64,000 nucleotides of DNA. Source: Anaerolineales bacterium (GTDB lineage: Bacteria > Chloroflexota > Anaerolineae > Anaerolineales > UBA4823). Both the position numbers and the translations under genes were made by a program. The notes under the pieces were generated by a model, which was not told where the DNA came from, did not search any database, and worked only from the letters and a program-made list of their open reading frames with translations. Positions 8,241 to 18,201 of this stretch are shown here, in pieces. How positions within the stretch are numbered: the stretch's first letter is position 1; the number at the start of each line of letters is the position of its first letter. Location of the stretch: positions 62,001 to 126,000 of the forward strand of contig PQAL01000019.1 of the NCBI GenBank assembly GCA_003105035.1, written 5' to 3'.

Positions 8241-9743
8241 TCATGGAATGACTGAGGCAGTCTGGATGATGGTGACGAGTTTATCGACAGCCGGAGCCAT
8301 GATATTGAAGAAAAACTTGGGGTATAGCCCGATCCAGAAGAACAGGATCAGCAGGGGCACCAGGGTGACAATCTCACGCCAGTTGATATCCTTGAGAAGC
8401 TTGTTGTCTTCCTTGTCAAGCTGCCCGAGGAATAATTTCTGAAACATGAACAGAAGGTAGATGGCTGCCAGGATGACACCGGCTGCGGCAATCCCGGCAA
8501 ACCAGGGGGATATGTACGCCGAGCCAAAGGCACCCAGGAGAATGGTGAATTCACCGACGAAGCCATTCAGACCCGGGAGGCCCATTGAGGATAATGTGAC
8601 AATCATTGTCAGGGCACCGTAGATCGGCATGACCTTCCAAAGCCCTCCAAAGGCATCCATCTCGCGCGTGTGGCGGCGCTCATAGATCATGCCGACGACA
8701 AGGAACAATGCACCCGTGCTCAATCCGTGGTTGACCATCTGCAGGATACCACCCTGGATGCCCTGTGCATTCAGGGCGAACAAGCCCAGCATCACGAAAC
8801 CGAGGTGACTCACCGAGGAATAAGCCACCAGTTTCTTGGCATCTTTTTGAGCATAGGAGACAGCAGCCCCGTATAGGATACCGATTACTGCCAGGCCGGC
8901 GACCCACGGGGCCAGTTTGACCGCCGCATTCGGGAACATGGAAAGGTTAAAGCGCACAAAACCGTAGGTACCAAGCTTCAGCAAGACACCTGCCAGGATT
9001 ACCGAGCCAGCCGTCGGGGCTTCCACATGGGCATCGGGCAACCAGGAGTGTAACGGCCACATAGGCACTTTGATGGCAAACGCGGCCCCAAAGGCAATGA
9101 ACAACCAGAATTGAATATTCGCCGGGATACCACCACGGGCGATCAGCTCGGTCACCGAGAAGGTGCCCTGGTTGATCCCCAGCCACAGGATAGCCAGCAG
9201 CATGAGAACGGAGCCGGCCATGGTGTACAAGAAGAACTTCAAGGCTGCGTACATGCGACGCGGTCCACCCCACATGCCAATGATGAAATACATCGGGATC
9301 AGGGTGAACTCCCAGAAGATGTAGAACAGGAAGAGGTCAAGAGACACGAAAACGCCCACCATACCCACCTCAAGCAGCAGGAAGAAGATCATGAATTCCT
9401 TGACCCGATCTTCAATGGCCGTCCAGGTGGATAGGATAGAGAGTGGGGTCAGCAAGGTGGTGAGCACGACCAGCAAGATGCTCAAGCCATCCACACCCAG
9501 GTGGAAGTAAATGGTCCAGTTGGCAAAATTGAACCAGGGTGTGTTAATTTCCATCTGGATATCCGGGTTGCCAACTTGGAAGTAAGTCAGCATCACCACG
9601 GATATGGCAAATGTCGCAGTTGAGGTAAGCAGGGCGACCCACCGTATGGCATTTTTCCATTCGGGTTTTAGGAAAAGGATCACCAAAATGCCTACCAGGG
9701 GCAGGAAGGTGGTAAGTATGAGCGGGTGGAGTACTAAGTTCAT
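8241..9743 (-). CDS. nuoM: NADH-quinone oxidoreductase subunit M
   Basis: This 500-residue antiporter-like membrane subunit has about 14 transmembrane helices. Diagnostic stretches are FFLLLEVGMVGVFVSLDLF with its conserved glutamate, FAIKVPMWPLHSWLPDAHVEAPTA, and KKLVAYSSVSHLGFVMLGL. It forms a proton channel together with NuoL and NuoN. The start is the ATG at 9743, preceded by GAGGAACA. An upstream in-frame start would add nine residues without a ribosome-binding site. It follows nuoL by 52 bases. Confidence 0.97.
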   Translation of the reverse strand: MNLVLHPLILTTFLPLVGILVILFLKPEWKNAIRWVALLTSTATFAISVVMLTYFQVGNPDIQMEINTPWFNFANWTIYFHLGVDGLSILLVVLTTLLTPLSILSTWTAIEDRVKEFMIFFLLLEVGMVGVFVSLDLFLFYIFWEFTLIPMYFIIGMWGGPRRMYAALKFFLYTMAGSVLMLLAILWLGINQGTFSVTELIARGGIPANIQFWLFIAFGAAFAIKVPMWPLHSWLPDAHVEAPTAGSVILAGVLLKLGTYGFVRFNLSMFPNAAVKLAPWVAGLAVIGILYGAAVSYAQKDAKKLVAYSSVSHLGFVMLGLFALNAQGIQGGILQMVNHGLSTGALFLVVGMIYERRHTREMDAFGGLWKVMPIYGALTMIVTLSSMGLPGLNGFVGEFTILLGAFGSAYISPWFAGIAAAGVILAAIYLLFMFQKLFLGQLDKEDNKLLKDINWREIVTLVPLLILFFWIGLYPKFFFNIMAPAVDKLVTIIQTASVIP

Positions 9744-9795
9744 ATCTGTTCCTCGGTAGCAAAGTAGCATTCTAAGGTTACACAGTAACCCCGGT

Positions 9796-11955
9796 CTATC
9801 CCAAACGCAAGATCAAGTAGCCGATGATAAAAATCACACCGATAAAGATGGAAAGAGCATAATTCCGTACGAAACCCGACTGCAGCTTGCGCATCTGGGC
9901 TGCCAGTTCTTTGAAACCATCTCCCAGGAAATTGGCGAAGCCATCGATGATGCCCAGGTCTATTGGTCCGGCAAGGATGCGCGTAATGCCATTGTAGGCA
10001 CCCACCAGGATCTTATCGTGGACAAAATCGTGCCAGAAATCCCAATCCACCTTCTCAGCCAGGAAGTGGGAGAGCCATTGGTAGGGCTTCACGATGACAT
10101 ATCCATACAGCTCGTCCACCCAGTATTTATTCTCCAGGAGGGTGAAGACCGGGCCAAGCATGGATCGCAACGGGTCATCGGGTCGTTGATTCAAGGGCAG
10201 ATGCTCACTCTGGCGGGCACGACGCATATACAGGTACCATGCCAGCAGGATACCCCCGACAGCGATCACGGTGGAGCCGATGGCAATCATGAAATTAAAG
10301 CCCACCGCCTCAGCCTCCCCCGCTGCACCGCCTTCCACAACAGCCTTGAAGATATGATCCAGCCAGGTGGTAAAGGTGTGTAAGGTGGGGAAATTTAGAA
10401 AACCACCGGTGAGGGATAACAAGGCCAGGATGATTAACGGGATGGTGATGATCGCTTTGCTTTCCACCGCATGTGCGCTCGGTTCCGTGCGTGGCTCACC
10501 GAAAAACACCATGAATACCTGGCGACCCATATAAAACGCAGTGAAAAATGCAGCGATCACCAGTAACCATAACACAACCGGGTTCAACGCGTTGGCTTCC
10601 GTAAGGATCTCATCCTTTGACCAGAAACCTGCCAGTGGCACGATGCCCGCTAAAGCCAGTGAACCGATCAGATACACCCAAAAGGTGGTTTTCATCTTGG
10701 TACGCAGGCCACCCATATTACGCATGTCTTGTGGGTCGAAGTGCGCCTCATGCTTCATGCGCTTGCGTAGGGTTGGGTCATGCATCACATGGTGCTCACC
10801 GCGTTCGACGCCCTGGATGACCGAGCCAGCGGAAAGGAAGAGCAGGGCTTTGAAGAAGGCATGCATGACCAGGTGGAACATCCCAGCCACATAAGCCCCC
10901 ATGCCCACCGCAGCCACCATAAAGCCCAGCTGGCTGATTGTGGAATATGCCAGCACTTTCTTGATATCGAACTGGCCCACAGCAATGGTCGCAGCGAACA
11001 GGGCAGTCACCCCACCGACAATTGCCACCCAGTTCTGCGCAACAGGGACAAGTGAGTACATGGCATGTGACCGGGTGATCAAGTACACACCGGCTGTGAC
11101 CATGGTTGCGGCATGGATCAGTGCAGACACAGGGGTTGGGCCTGCCATGGCATCCGGCAACCAGACGTAAAGGGGGAGCTGGGCAGATTTGCCGGTCACT
11201 CCGAGTAGCAGGAACAAGGTGATGGCGATAATGATCGTGGCCGGTACTTGTGGAGCAAGCTCAGCTACCATCTGGAAATCAAACGTGAAGACTCCGCCTG
11301 GAGCCAGGGGCTGGAAATACTTGAACATCAGGAAGGCTGCGATCAGGAAGCCAAAATCACCAATACGGTTGACTATGAAAGCTTTCTTGCCTGCCAGGGC
11401 ATTGCCAATCCCATCCTTGCCCTTGTCATACCAGAAGCTGATCAGCAGGTATGAGCACAACCCTACGCCTTCCCAGCCGATAAACAGCATCATGTAGTTA
11501 CTGGCACTGACCAGGATCATCATGGCTGCGATGAACAGGTTGAAGTACACAAAGAAGCGGCGGAAGCGCCCAGGGTCACCGTTGTGACGCACATCATCGT
11601 GCATGTAACCGACGGCGTAAATATGGATCAGCGTGCCCACCCCGCCTACCACCAGCATCATGGTGACCGAGAGGGTATCCACCCGGAAAGCCCAATCGAG
11701 CTGCAGGCTGCCGATTTTGATCCAGTTCAGGTAAGGCAGGGTCATCCCTTCCGGTTGCCCAAGTAGGGCGATGCCCAACAGGACTGCAATGATAAACGAC
11801 GCCCCTGAAGCCAAACAGGCGATCGTCCCAATGCCTTTTTCCCCGAACCATTTACCCAGGAACAGGTTGATCAGCAAACCAATTACCGGGAAAAAGACTA
11901 CGAATGGTACCAGGTAAAAGAACTGCCCTGCATTCAATGTTTCACTCAATCCCAT
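9796..11955 (-). CDS. nuoL: NADH-quinone oxidoreductase subunit L
   Basis: This 719-residue subunit is the largest membrane component of complex I and carries the distal proton channel and the long lateral helix. Family motifs include FIGWEGVGLCSYLLISFWY, KSAQLPLYVWLPDAMAGPTPVSALIHAATMVTAGVYL and KKVLAYSTISQLGFMVAAVG. The C-terminal 120 residues contain the amphipathic lateral helix region and a final anchor (IFIGVIFIIGYLILRL). The length is somewhat above the 610-residue E. coli homologue because the C-terminal part is extended. It lies 21 bases after nuoK. Confidence 0.97.
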   Translation of the reverse strand: MGLSETLNAGQFFYLVPFVVFFPVIGLLINLFLGKWFGEKGIGTIACLASGASFIIAVLLGIALLGQPEGMTLPYLNWIKIGSLQLDWAFRVDTLSVTMMLVVGGVGTLIHIYAVGYMHDDVRHNGDPGRFRRFFVYFNLFIAAMMILVSASNYMMLFIGWEGVGLCSYLLISFWYDKGKDGIGNALAGKKAFIVNRIGDFGFLIAAFLMFKYFQPLAPGGVFTFDFQMVAELAPQVPATIIIAITLFLLLGVTGKSAQLPLYVWLPDAMAGPTPVSALIHAATMVTAGVYLITRSHAMYSLVPVAQNWVAIVGGVTALFAATIAVGQFDIKKVLAYSTISQLGFMVAAVGMGAYVAGMFHLVMHAFFKALLFLSAGSVIQGVERGEHHVMHDPTLRKRMKHEAHFDPQDMRNMGGLRTKMKTTFWVYLIGSLALAGIVPLAGFWSKDEILTEANALNPVVLWLLVIAAFFTAFYMGRQVFMVFFGEPRTEPSAHAVESKAIITIPLIILALLSLTGGFLNFPTLHTFTTWLDHIFKAVVEGGAAGEAEAVGFNFMIAIGSTVIAVGGILLAWYLYMRRARQSEHLPLNQRPDDPLRSMLGPVFTLLENKYWVDELYGYVIVKPYQWLSHFLAEKVDWDFWHDFVHDKILVGAYNGITRILAGPIDLGIIDGFANFLGDGFKELAAQMRKLQSGFVRNYALSIFIGVIFIIGYLILRLG

Positions 11956-11976
11956 GGTGTCTCTCCGTCTACCAGA

Positions 11977-12279
11977 TTAACCCTTCAATGTGCTGATCTG
12001 ATCCACATCGATGCTGGCCTTGGTGCGGAAGATGGTCACGATCAAAGCCAGGCCGATGGCTACTTCAGCTGCAGCCACCGTCATGATGAAGAAGACGAAA
12101 ATTTGACCATTCATCGACTGCCAGTACAATGCATAAGCAACGAATGCCAGATTTGCAGCATTTAGCATCAGCTCGATTGACATGAAAACGACGATGGCGT
12201 TGCGACGGATAAGCACACCAAGCGTACCGATAATGAACAAAATTACTGAAAGACCAAGGTAGTAATGAACAGGTAGCAT
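11977..12279 (-). CDS. nuoK: NADH-quinone oxidoreductase subunit K
   Basis: This 100-residue, three-helix membrane subunit carries the conserved proton-pathway glutamates in the [19 protein letters not shown] and [17 protein letters not shown] segments. The ATG at 12279 is preceded by GGAAGG at proper spacing. A GTG six bases further upstream would be too close to it. The gene lies 12 bases after nuoJ and has the usual length for the family. Confidence 0.96.
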   Translation of the reverse strand: MLPVHYYLGLSVILFIIGTLGVLIRRNAIVVFMSIELMLNAANLAFVAYALYWQSMNGQIFVFFIMTVAAAEVAIGLALIVTIFRTKASIDVDQISTLKG

Positions 12280-12291
12280 GTGCACCTTCCG

Positions 12292-12801
12292 TTATTTCTT
12301 TTCACCCTTGGTGAGGATGATGGCCCCCACCATGGCAACCAGCAGTAAGACCGAAGTGATCTCAAACGGCAGCAGGTAGCTGGTGTATAAACTCGTGCCC
12401 ACCTGGGAGGGGCTGCCAAATCCCTCGGGCAGCGGTGTGGTCACCAGCGGTGTCACACCCCTCTGGGTGAAGATGATATAGCCTGCTTCTAAAAAGAGGA
12501 TTACAGCCAGCGCAATCGCCAGGGGGCGCTGCCATTGAATAGCCTGTACTGAGCCGGCCCTCTCTGCTCCCAGGAGCATAATCACAAACAAGAACAGAAC
12601 CATAATGGCCCCCGTGTACACGCTCACCTGGGCAACGGCGATAAATGGGGCATTCAGCAGTAAGAAGTACACCGCTACTGTGGCAAAGTTCAGCACTAGG
12701 AAAAGCGCAGAATAGATCGCGTTGCGGCTGATGAGCATCCCCAGGGCTGATGCAATGGCGACCAGGGCTAACACAAGGAAGAGGAGCAGTTGTATGGTCA
12801 T
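12292..12801 (-). CDS. nuoJ: NADH-quinone oxidoreductase subunit J
   Basis: This 169-residue membrane subunit has five hydrophobic helices. NAIYSALFLVLNFATVAVYFLLLNAPFIAVAQVSVYTGAIMVLFLFVIMLLG spans residues 28-79 and is the typical NuoJ core, which includes the deformed helix involved in coupling. It lies between nuoI (21 bases upstream) and nuoK. Nothing unusual was seen. Confidence 0.96.
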   Translation of the reverse strand: MTIQLLLFLVLALVAIASALGMLISRNAIYSALFLVLNFATVAVYFLLLNAPFIAVAQVSVYTGAIMVLFLFVIMLLGAERAGSVQAIQWQRPLAIALAVILFLEAGYIIFTQRGVTPLVTTPLPEGFGSPSQVGTSLYTSYLLPFEITSVLLLVAMVGAIILTKGEKK

Positions 12802-12822
12802 AATCTTATTTATCTCTAGAGG

Positions 12823-13329
12823 TCAATCCTTAGGATTTTCCATCACGGGTATTGAGCGGGTGAATTTACCTGGCTCAACTTTCTGGGGAGTGGGTTTCCC
12901 CGCTTCAGGCACGGGCATGATCAGCATTTCCTTGGTGTAGATGGCAGAGCGCCGGTCATAGAAGGAGAGCTCGTAATTATCGCCCAACACGATCGCTTCG
13001 GTTGGGCAGGCATCTTCACAGTAACCGCAGAAGATGCAGCGTAGCATGTTGATCTCGTACGTGCTGGCATAACGCTCACCCGGTGAATAGCGTACCTCAT
13101 CGGTATTTTCCGCCGATTCCACAAAAATCGCATCGGATGGGCAGGCAGCTGCGCACAACGCACAACCGATGCATTTTTCCAATCCGTTCTCATAACGATG
13201 CAGGTTATGCCGGCCTTTGAAACGGGCATGCACTGGGCGTTTGACTTCAGGATACTGGTAAGTCACCGGCTTCTCGAACATCGAGCGCAGGATGACCCAC
13301 AATCCACGAGCTAATTCAACAATGAACAT
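12823..13329 (-). CDS. nuoI: NADH-quinone oxidoreductase subunit I
   Basis: This 168-residue peripheral subunit holds two 4Fe-4S clusters, N6a and N6b, which pass electrons toward NuoB. Both ligand sets are intact: CIGCALCAAACP and CIFCGYCEDACP. The N-terminal hydrophobic stretch (FIVELARGLWVIL) is the usual amphipathic membrane-surface helix. It starts five bases after the nuoH stop. The C-terminal tail after residue 130 is typical for the family. Confidence 0.97.
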   Translation of the reverse strand: MFIVELARGLWVILRSMFEKPVTYQYPEVKRPVHARFKGRHNLHRYENGLEKCIGCALCAAACPSDAIFVESAENTDEVRYSPGERYASTYEINMLRCIFCGYCEDACPTEAIVLGDNYELSFYDRRSAIYTKEMLIMPVPEAGKPTPQKVEPGKFTRSIPVMENPKD

Positions 13330-13333
13330 GCCA

Positions 13334-14356
13334 CTAACCTCCCCTCAACACAGTGACGACTGCGGCAATAAATACGTTGAGGAATCCCAGTGGGAGCAAT
13401 ACTTTCCAACCAAAAGCCATCAATCGGTCGTACCTGAAGCGTGGCCAGGTTGCCCGTATCCAGATGAAAACAAAGATCACGATCAAAGTCTTGATAAATA
13501 AGTAGATTGGTCCCAACCAGGGTAACTGGTTGATGAATGGACCCAAATAGCCTCCCAGGAAGAGCGTGGCTGCGATCATGCTGATGGCAATGATCTTGAT
13601 GTATTCAGCCATATAGAACATGGCGAATTTCATGCCTGAATATTCAGTGTGGTACCCTGCAGTCAGCTCGTGTTCTGCTTCAGGTAGATCGAATGGAGCC
13701 CGGTTAGTCTCCGCCAGGCCAGCAATCATAAACAGGACGAACCCCAGAGGTTGGGAGAGGTTCCACACGATCCAACCCAGGATGCCATTTGTACCCTGGG
13801 CGTTAACGATATCCACCAGGCTCATCGAGCCAGCCAGCAAGGTGACCGACACGAACGATAAGCCAAGTGCCAGCTCGTACGAGATCATCTGGGCAGTTGA
13901 GCGCAATCCGCCCATCATGGCATACTTGTTGTTCGATGACCAGCCCGCCAGCACAATCCCGTACACGGCGATGGAAGCGACCGCACCTAGGTAGAGAATG
14001 GCCACATTCACGTTTGCCAGGTAAAGGTTGATCTGCCTGCCCAATACCTCGATCGTCGGTCCCCAGGGTACCACTGCAGTGATGATCAGGGCAGGGATGA
14101 CGGTGATCACAGGAGCCAGCAAGAACAGCAGTTTATCGGCCTTCGCAGGGATGAATTCTTCTTTGAAGATCAGTTTAATGCCATCGGCGACAGGCTGGAA
14201 TAATCCCCAAGGCCCAGCACGGTTGGGTCCGATGCGGGTTTGCATGCGCGCCAGTGCTTTGCGTTCATAATAGGTGACATAAGCAAAGCCAGCCGTCATA
14301 ACCAGCAGGATAAGCACGGATTTGATGATATATTCTATGAGTAAGGCAGCTGTCAT
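13334..14356 (-). CDS. nuoH: NADH-quinone oxidoreductase subunit H
   Basis: This 340-residue membrane subunit forms part of the quinone-binding chamber. The signature ERKALARMQTRIGPNRAGP (about 31-49) and GLFQPVADGIKLIFKEE follow the first helix. NRAPFDLPEAEHELTAGYHTEYSG is the conserved loop lining the quinone path. About eight transmembrane helices are visible. It follows nuoG by 48 bases and precedes nuoI by five. Confidence 0.97.
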   Translation of the reverse strand: MTAALLIEYIIKSVLILLVMTAGFAYVTYYERKALARMQTRIGPNRAGPWGLFQPVADGIKLIFKEEFIPAKADKLLFLLAPVITVIPALIITAVVPWGPTIEVLGRQINLYLANVNVAILYLGAVASIAVYGIVLAGWSSNNKYAMMGGLRSTAQMISYELALGLSFVSVTLLAGSMSLVDIVNAQGTNGILGWIVWNLSQPLGFVLFMIAGLAETNRAPFDLPEAEHELTAGYHTEYSGMKFAMFYMAEYIKIIAISMIAATLFLGGYLGPFINQLPWLGPIYLFIKTLIVIFVFIWIRATWPRFRYDRLMAFGWKVLLPLGFLNVFIAAVVTVLRGG

Positions 14357-14404
14357 GCAAACCTCGTTCTGCTAAGCATTCGTCGAGCCTTTAATCAAAC
14401 AAAA

Positions 14405-16930
14405 TTACTTACTAACGAACTCAATCGCCGCTGGTGAATTGACCGGCAAACCAAGGCTGCGTGGAACCAGGGCAACACCGGCAGGAATTTCGTCATTCGT
14501 ACGCAGCTCTGCGCTATACTGGCGTCCATCCATGGTGAAGTGCACGGTGGTTCTTTCGGAAATATTAAACCGTATGGCATCCGCTGGATTCATTACCAGG
14601 TGTGCCTCAGGCGTGCGTTGGTGCAACAGTTTACTACGATAAATCGTTTGGCCCTGGTCGTACAGGATCGTGACCGGCACCCCAAGGACACTGCCCTCAG
14701 GGATTTTCGTTTCGGGCATCTCCAGCCAGGTCAATGCCGGCGTTTGCGATGGCAGGGATAACTGCACCCCTAAACCCTGTTCGTTGGCATACAGGGTGCC
14801 GCCGTAATACATTTCACCGCGGCCGACGATCGGCCATTGCTCAGTTACTTCTGCGAGCAGGCGATAATTAAGGCCTTTATAATCCGGAACCTTGGCTGCC
14901 AGGCGGTTGAAAATGCGTAACGGGATCGTTTCCAGGTCTACCCCTGCCAGCTTTCCAATGCTTGCAGTGATAGCGTAATCTGCCATATACTCACCGCGAG
15001 GCACGCCCGGGTAAAAGCGCTGTACCCTGCGTTCACCACTGGTGAAGGTGCCTTCCCGTTCCGTCCACGGTTGGGCTGGCAGGATGACATCTGCCAATCG
15101 GGCAGTCTCAGTCATGAACAGGTCCTGTACAACAACAAATTCGGCATCTTTCAGGGCCTCAGCCAGCGCAGGATCATCCGCAGCCGGGTCAGCCCCTGCA
15201 ATATAAATCGATTCGGATTGCTTGATTGCTGCCATGAGGTCAGGTGTTGGGCGGAAACCAACTTCCCAGGCTCCCTGGTCATTACCGCGTGACCAGACGG
15301 CGATCAAGCCATTGTTCACCTTGCGGACGTGGTTTGTGGTGATCAGCAGGTTGGCGCAGGCTTGTGCGAGGGCTTGTGAGCCTTCCAGGCCGAGCCCCTC
15401 ACTGCCATAGAAGATGACCAGGTTCTCTGCGGCAGAAATTGCCTCGGCAGCAGTTTTCACTACACTTCCAGCCTGGCTCACCTTGGGTGCCTTGGTTTCT
15501 TTCGAAACGTTTTGCCTGGTAGATAAGCTGTTGACCATACCCAACACGATATTGGCTTCAGCGCTATAGTTGTAGCGCACCACCTGGCTGGCATATCGTT
15601 CAAGCTTGGTAGGTCGTGGGTTGGCGACGATCAAGGTTGCGCCACGTTCAGCAGCCTGCTTCACTCGCAGCCACCAGACAGGCGCTTCTTCTTCAAGGTC
15701 TGACGCAACAACCAGGATCACTGAGCCTTTGCCGAGATCAGACAGGTTGCTGCCTTTAGCCACCCCAAGCTGAGAGACCAGGTCGCCACCCGCCATGTGG
15801 GTGTACAGCGCTGAGGTCCCACCCAGACCGGAAGTCAGCTCTTTCAGGTTGAACAAGTCTTCATTGGAGAGGCGTCCGCTGGCGAGGGTCAACAGGCTTT
15901 TACCGGCGTGCTTGAAATTCTCAGCCACATAGCTGAGAACTTCGTCCCAGCCAATCTCCACCAGCTCGCCCTCCCGGCGAACCAGCGGCCTGGCCAGGCG
16001 CTCCCTGCTCTCCGCGTAGTGATAGCCGAAGCGACCTTTATCGCATATCCACAACTCATTTACGGATTCATTCTGGCGGGGCATGATGCGCTTGATCATG
16101 ATATCGCCCCTGGAGCGGGCCTCGCGGCGCTCGTTGATGGCCAGGTTGCAGCCCACCGGGCAGTGCGGGCAGATGGACGACGTCATGCACATCTCCCAGG
16201 GTCGGGCTTCAAAGCGAAAGTCGCGCGTGGTCAATGCACCCACCGGACAGATATCGGTTGTGTTCCCGGAGAAATAGGAGTCGAAGCCTGGATCAGAATT
16301 GGTGAAGATCTGCATGCTGCGCCCGCGATTGGTGAATGAAAGCACCGGATCATCGGCAATGATGCTCTGAAAACGCACGCAGCGGCCGCACTGGATGCAA
16401 CGTTCACGGTCCAGCAAGATCAACTCACCCAGAGGGAACTTCTTAGCCAGGTGGCATTTTTCGTCATAAGTAAATCGGGAGGTGCCAGGACCATGGCGCA
16501 AGGTTAGATTTTGCAGGGGGCACTCGCCACCCTTATCACATATCGGGCAATCCAGTGGGTGCGAAGTAAGCAGGAACTCCAGGATATCCCGGCGCCCTCG
16601 GACAGCGTTGGGGGTCGTCCCATGGACCACCATCCCTTCGGATACGGGGGTTGAACAAGCCGTCTCAAGCTTGGCGCCAAATTGAATCTTTGGTGAGCCA
16701 TCTGCTTCCAACAGAGGGTTCCCCGTGGCACGGTCGATCAGCGGGCGGCCCACTTCCACCAGACACTGGCGGCACATGCCCACTGGCTCCATCTTGGGAT
16801 GGTAACAGAACACCGGAATATCGATGCCAACCTGCTTGGCGGCGTTCACGATCAGGGTGCCTTCCGGCACGCTCACTGGCTTTCCATCAATTGTCAGGCT
16901 AACCATTTTTTTCGTAGGCATATCGACCAT
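14405..16930 (-). CDS. nuoG: NADH-quinone oxidoreductase subunit G
   Basis: This 841-residue iron-sulfur subunit of the peripheral arm has the ferredoxin-like N-terminus (PVFCYHPKMEPVGMCRQC, then a later ACSTPV) that binds the 2Fe-2S cluster N1b. The His-Cys 4Fe-4S set N5 (HPLDCPICDKGGECPLQN) follows, then N4 (RCIQCGRC and ICPVGAL). CPHCPVGC plus the later ICDKGRFGY match the off-pathway N7 cluster ligands. The remainder is a molybdopterin-oxidoreductase-like domain (residues 215-840) that has no catalytic role in complex I. It lies between nuoF and nuoH. Confidence 0.96.
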   Translation of the reverse strand: MVDMPTKKMVSLTIDGKPVSVPEGTLIVNAAKQVGIDIPVFCYHPKMEPVGMCRQCLVEVGRPLIDRATGNPLLEADGSPKIQFGAKLETACSTPVSEGMVVHGTTPNAVRGRRDILEFLLTSHPLDCPICDKGGECPLQNLTLRHGPGTSRFTYDEKCHLAKKFPLGELILLDRERCIQCGRCVRFQSIIADDPVLSFTNRGRSMQIFTNSDPGFDSYFSGNTTDICPVGALTTRDFRFEARPWEMCMTSSICPHCPVGCNLAINERREARSRGDIMIKRIMPRQNESVNELWICDKGRFGYHYAESRERLARPLVRREGELVEIGWDEVLSYVAENFKHAGKSLLTLASGRLSNEDLFNLKELTSGLGGTSALYTHMAGGDLVSQLGVAKGSNLSDLGKGSVILVVASDLEEEAPVWWLRVKQAAERGATLIVANPRPTKLERYASQVVRYNYSAEANIVLGMVNSLSTRQNVSKETKAPKVSQAGSVVKTAAEAISAAENLVIFYGSEGLGLEGSQALAQACANLLITTNHVRKVNNGLIAVWSRGNDQGAWEVGFRPTPDLMAAIKQSESIYIAGADPAADDPALAEALKDAEFVVVQDLFMTETARLADVILPAQPWTEREGTFTSGERRVQRFYPGVPRGEYMADYAITASIGKLAGVDLETIPLRIFNRLAAKVPDYKGLNYRLLAEVTEQWPIVGRGEMYYGGTLYANEQGLGVQLSLPSQTPALTWLEMPETKIPEGSVLGVPVTILYDQGQTIYRSKLLHQRTPEAHLVMNPADAIRFNISERTTVHFTMDGRQYSAELRTNDEIPAGVALVPRSLGLPVNSPAAIEFVSK

Positions 16931-16936
16931 TAAATC

Positions 16937-18196
16937 CTATGCATTGGATTTGGCGGTGGCAGCTTCAAAATCTGCTGGGAAGCGTTCAATGCCTGAGATG
17001 GGGGCTTCAATGGAGAACTCACCCAAGGCACACAGGCATTTACCTTTCATTTGACTGGCAACCTCGTGCAACAGCTCAACATCATTCTTTGTGGCTTCAC
17101 CCGTGCTGATCCGTTCGGTAAGGTGCCTCATCCAGTACGTGCCTTCCCGGCAGGGTGTACACTTGCCGCACGATTCATGAGCAAAAAAGTGGATGGTCTT
17201 GTTAATCAGCCAGGGGATATCAACCGAATCATCGATGACAATAACCGAAGCCGAACCCAGCTGTGCCCCAAGCTTGGGGACACTTTCGTAGTCCATCAAC
17301 GTGTTCAAGGCCTCATCATTGGCAACAATCAATGAGGAGGAGGCGCCAGCCGCCATGATGGCCTTGATCTTATGCCCGCCGGGGATACCGCGCCCATGGT
17401 CCATGATCAGCTCGCGAAAGCTGGTGCCGAGTGGAAGCTCATAATTTCCGGGCCGGTTGACACAGCCGGACAGGCTGAAGATTTTCGGGCCCGGGCTTTT
17501 CTCGGTGCCGATGGTGCGATACCAGGTTGCGCCACGGTTAATTATGAAAGGCACATTGGTCAGGGTTTCAACGTTATTGACGATGGTTGGCTTGTTGTAT
17601 AAGCCCACCGCCGGAGGGAATGGCGGGCGCAAGCGGGGCTGGCCAAGCTTGCCCTCGATCGATTCGAGCATGGCCGACTCTTCCCCACAAATGTAGGCTC
17701 CTGCCCCCAGGTGAGTGTGCAGGTGAAGCGATATGTTGGTGCCAAACAACTTATCGCCCAGGAATCCTGCCGCTTCCATCTCCCTGATGCATTGATCCAG
17801 CTTTTGGGCGATAGGCCAAAATTCACCCCTGAGGTAAATATAACCGTGGTTAGCTTTCACCGCATAGCAGCAAATCGCCACCCCTTCCAGGAACTGGTAG
17901 GGATTACCTTCCAGTATCTCGCGATCTTTAAATGTACCCGGTTCCGATTCATCGGCATTGGCAACAACATAATGTGGCCAGTTGTTCCCATCAATAAATG
18001 ACCACTTCAACCCCGTAGGGAAACCTGCCCCACCCCTGCCCCGCAAGCCGGAAGCCTTGACTTCGTTGGTGACGTCATCGGGGTCCATGCTGGTGACTGC
18101 CTTACGTAAGGCGATAAAACCCTCGTTCTGGCGGTAGGTATCGATCTGGTCCAGGCCGGGGATGACACGGTGACGGAGGAGGATATGTTCTGCCAT
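16937..18196 (-). CDS. nuoF: NADH-quinone oxidoreductase subunit F
   Basis: This 419-residue subunit oxidises NADH, carrying FMN and the 4Fe-4S cluster N3. LRGRGGAGFPTGLKW is the FMN/NADH site, and SCGKCTPCREGTYWM with the later CALG cysteine supplies the N3 ligands. I chose the ATG at 18196, which has GGGAGG ten bases before it. A TTG at 18205 overlaps the nuoE stop, but its ribosome-binding site is too close. Length is normal. Confidence 0.97.
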   Translation of the reverse strand: MAEHILLRHRVIPGLDQIDTYRQNEGFIALRKAVTSMDPDDVTNEVKASGLRGRGGAGFPTGLKWSFIDGNNWPHYVVANADESEPGTFKDREILEGNPYQFLEGVAICCYAVKANHGYIYLRGEFWPIAQKLDQCIREMEAAGFLGDKLFGTNISLHLHTHLGAGAYICGEESAMLESIEGKLGQPRLRPPFPPAVGLYNKPTIVNNVETLTNVPFIINRGATWYRTIGTEKSPGPKIFSLSGCVNRPGNYELPLGTSFRELIMDHGRGIPGGHKIKAIMAAGASSSLIVANDEALNTLMDYESVPKLGAQLGSASVIVIDDSVDIPWLINKTIHFFAHESCGKCTPCREGTYWMRHLTERISTGEATKNDVELLHEVASQMKGKCLCALGEFSIEAPISGIERFPADFEAATAKSNA

Positions 18197-18201
18197 GGCT
18201 G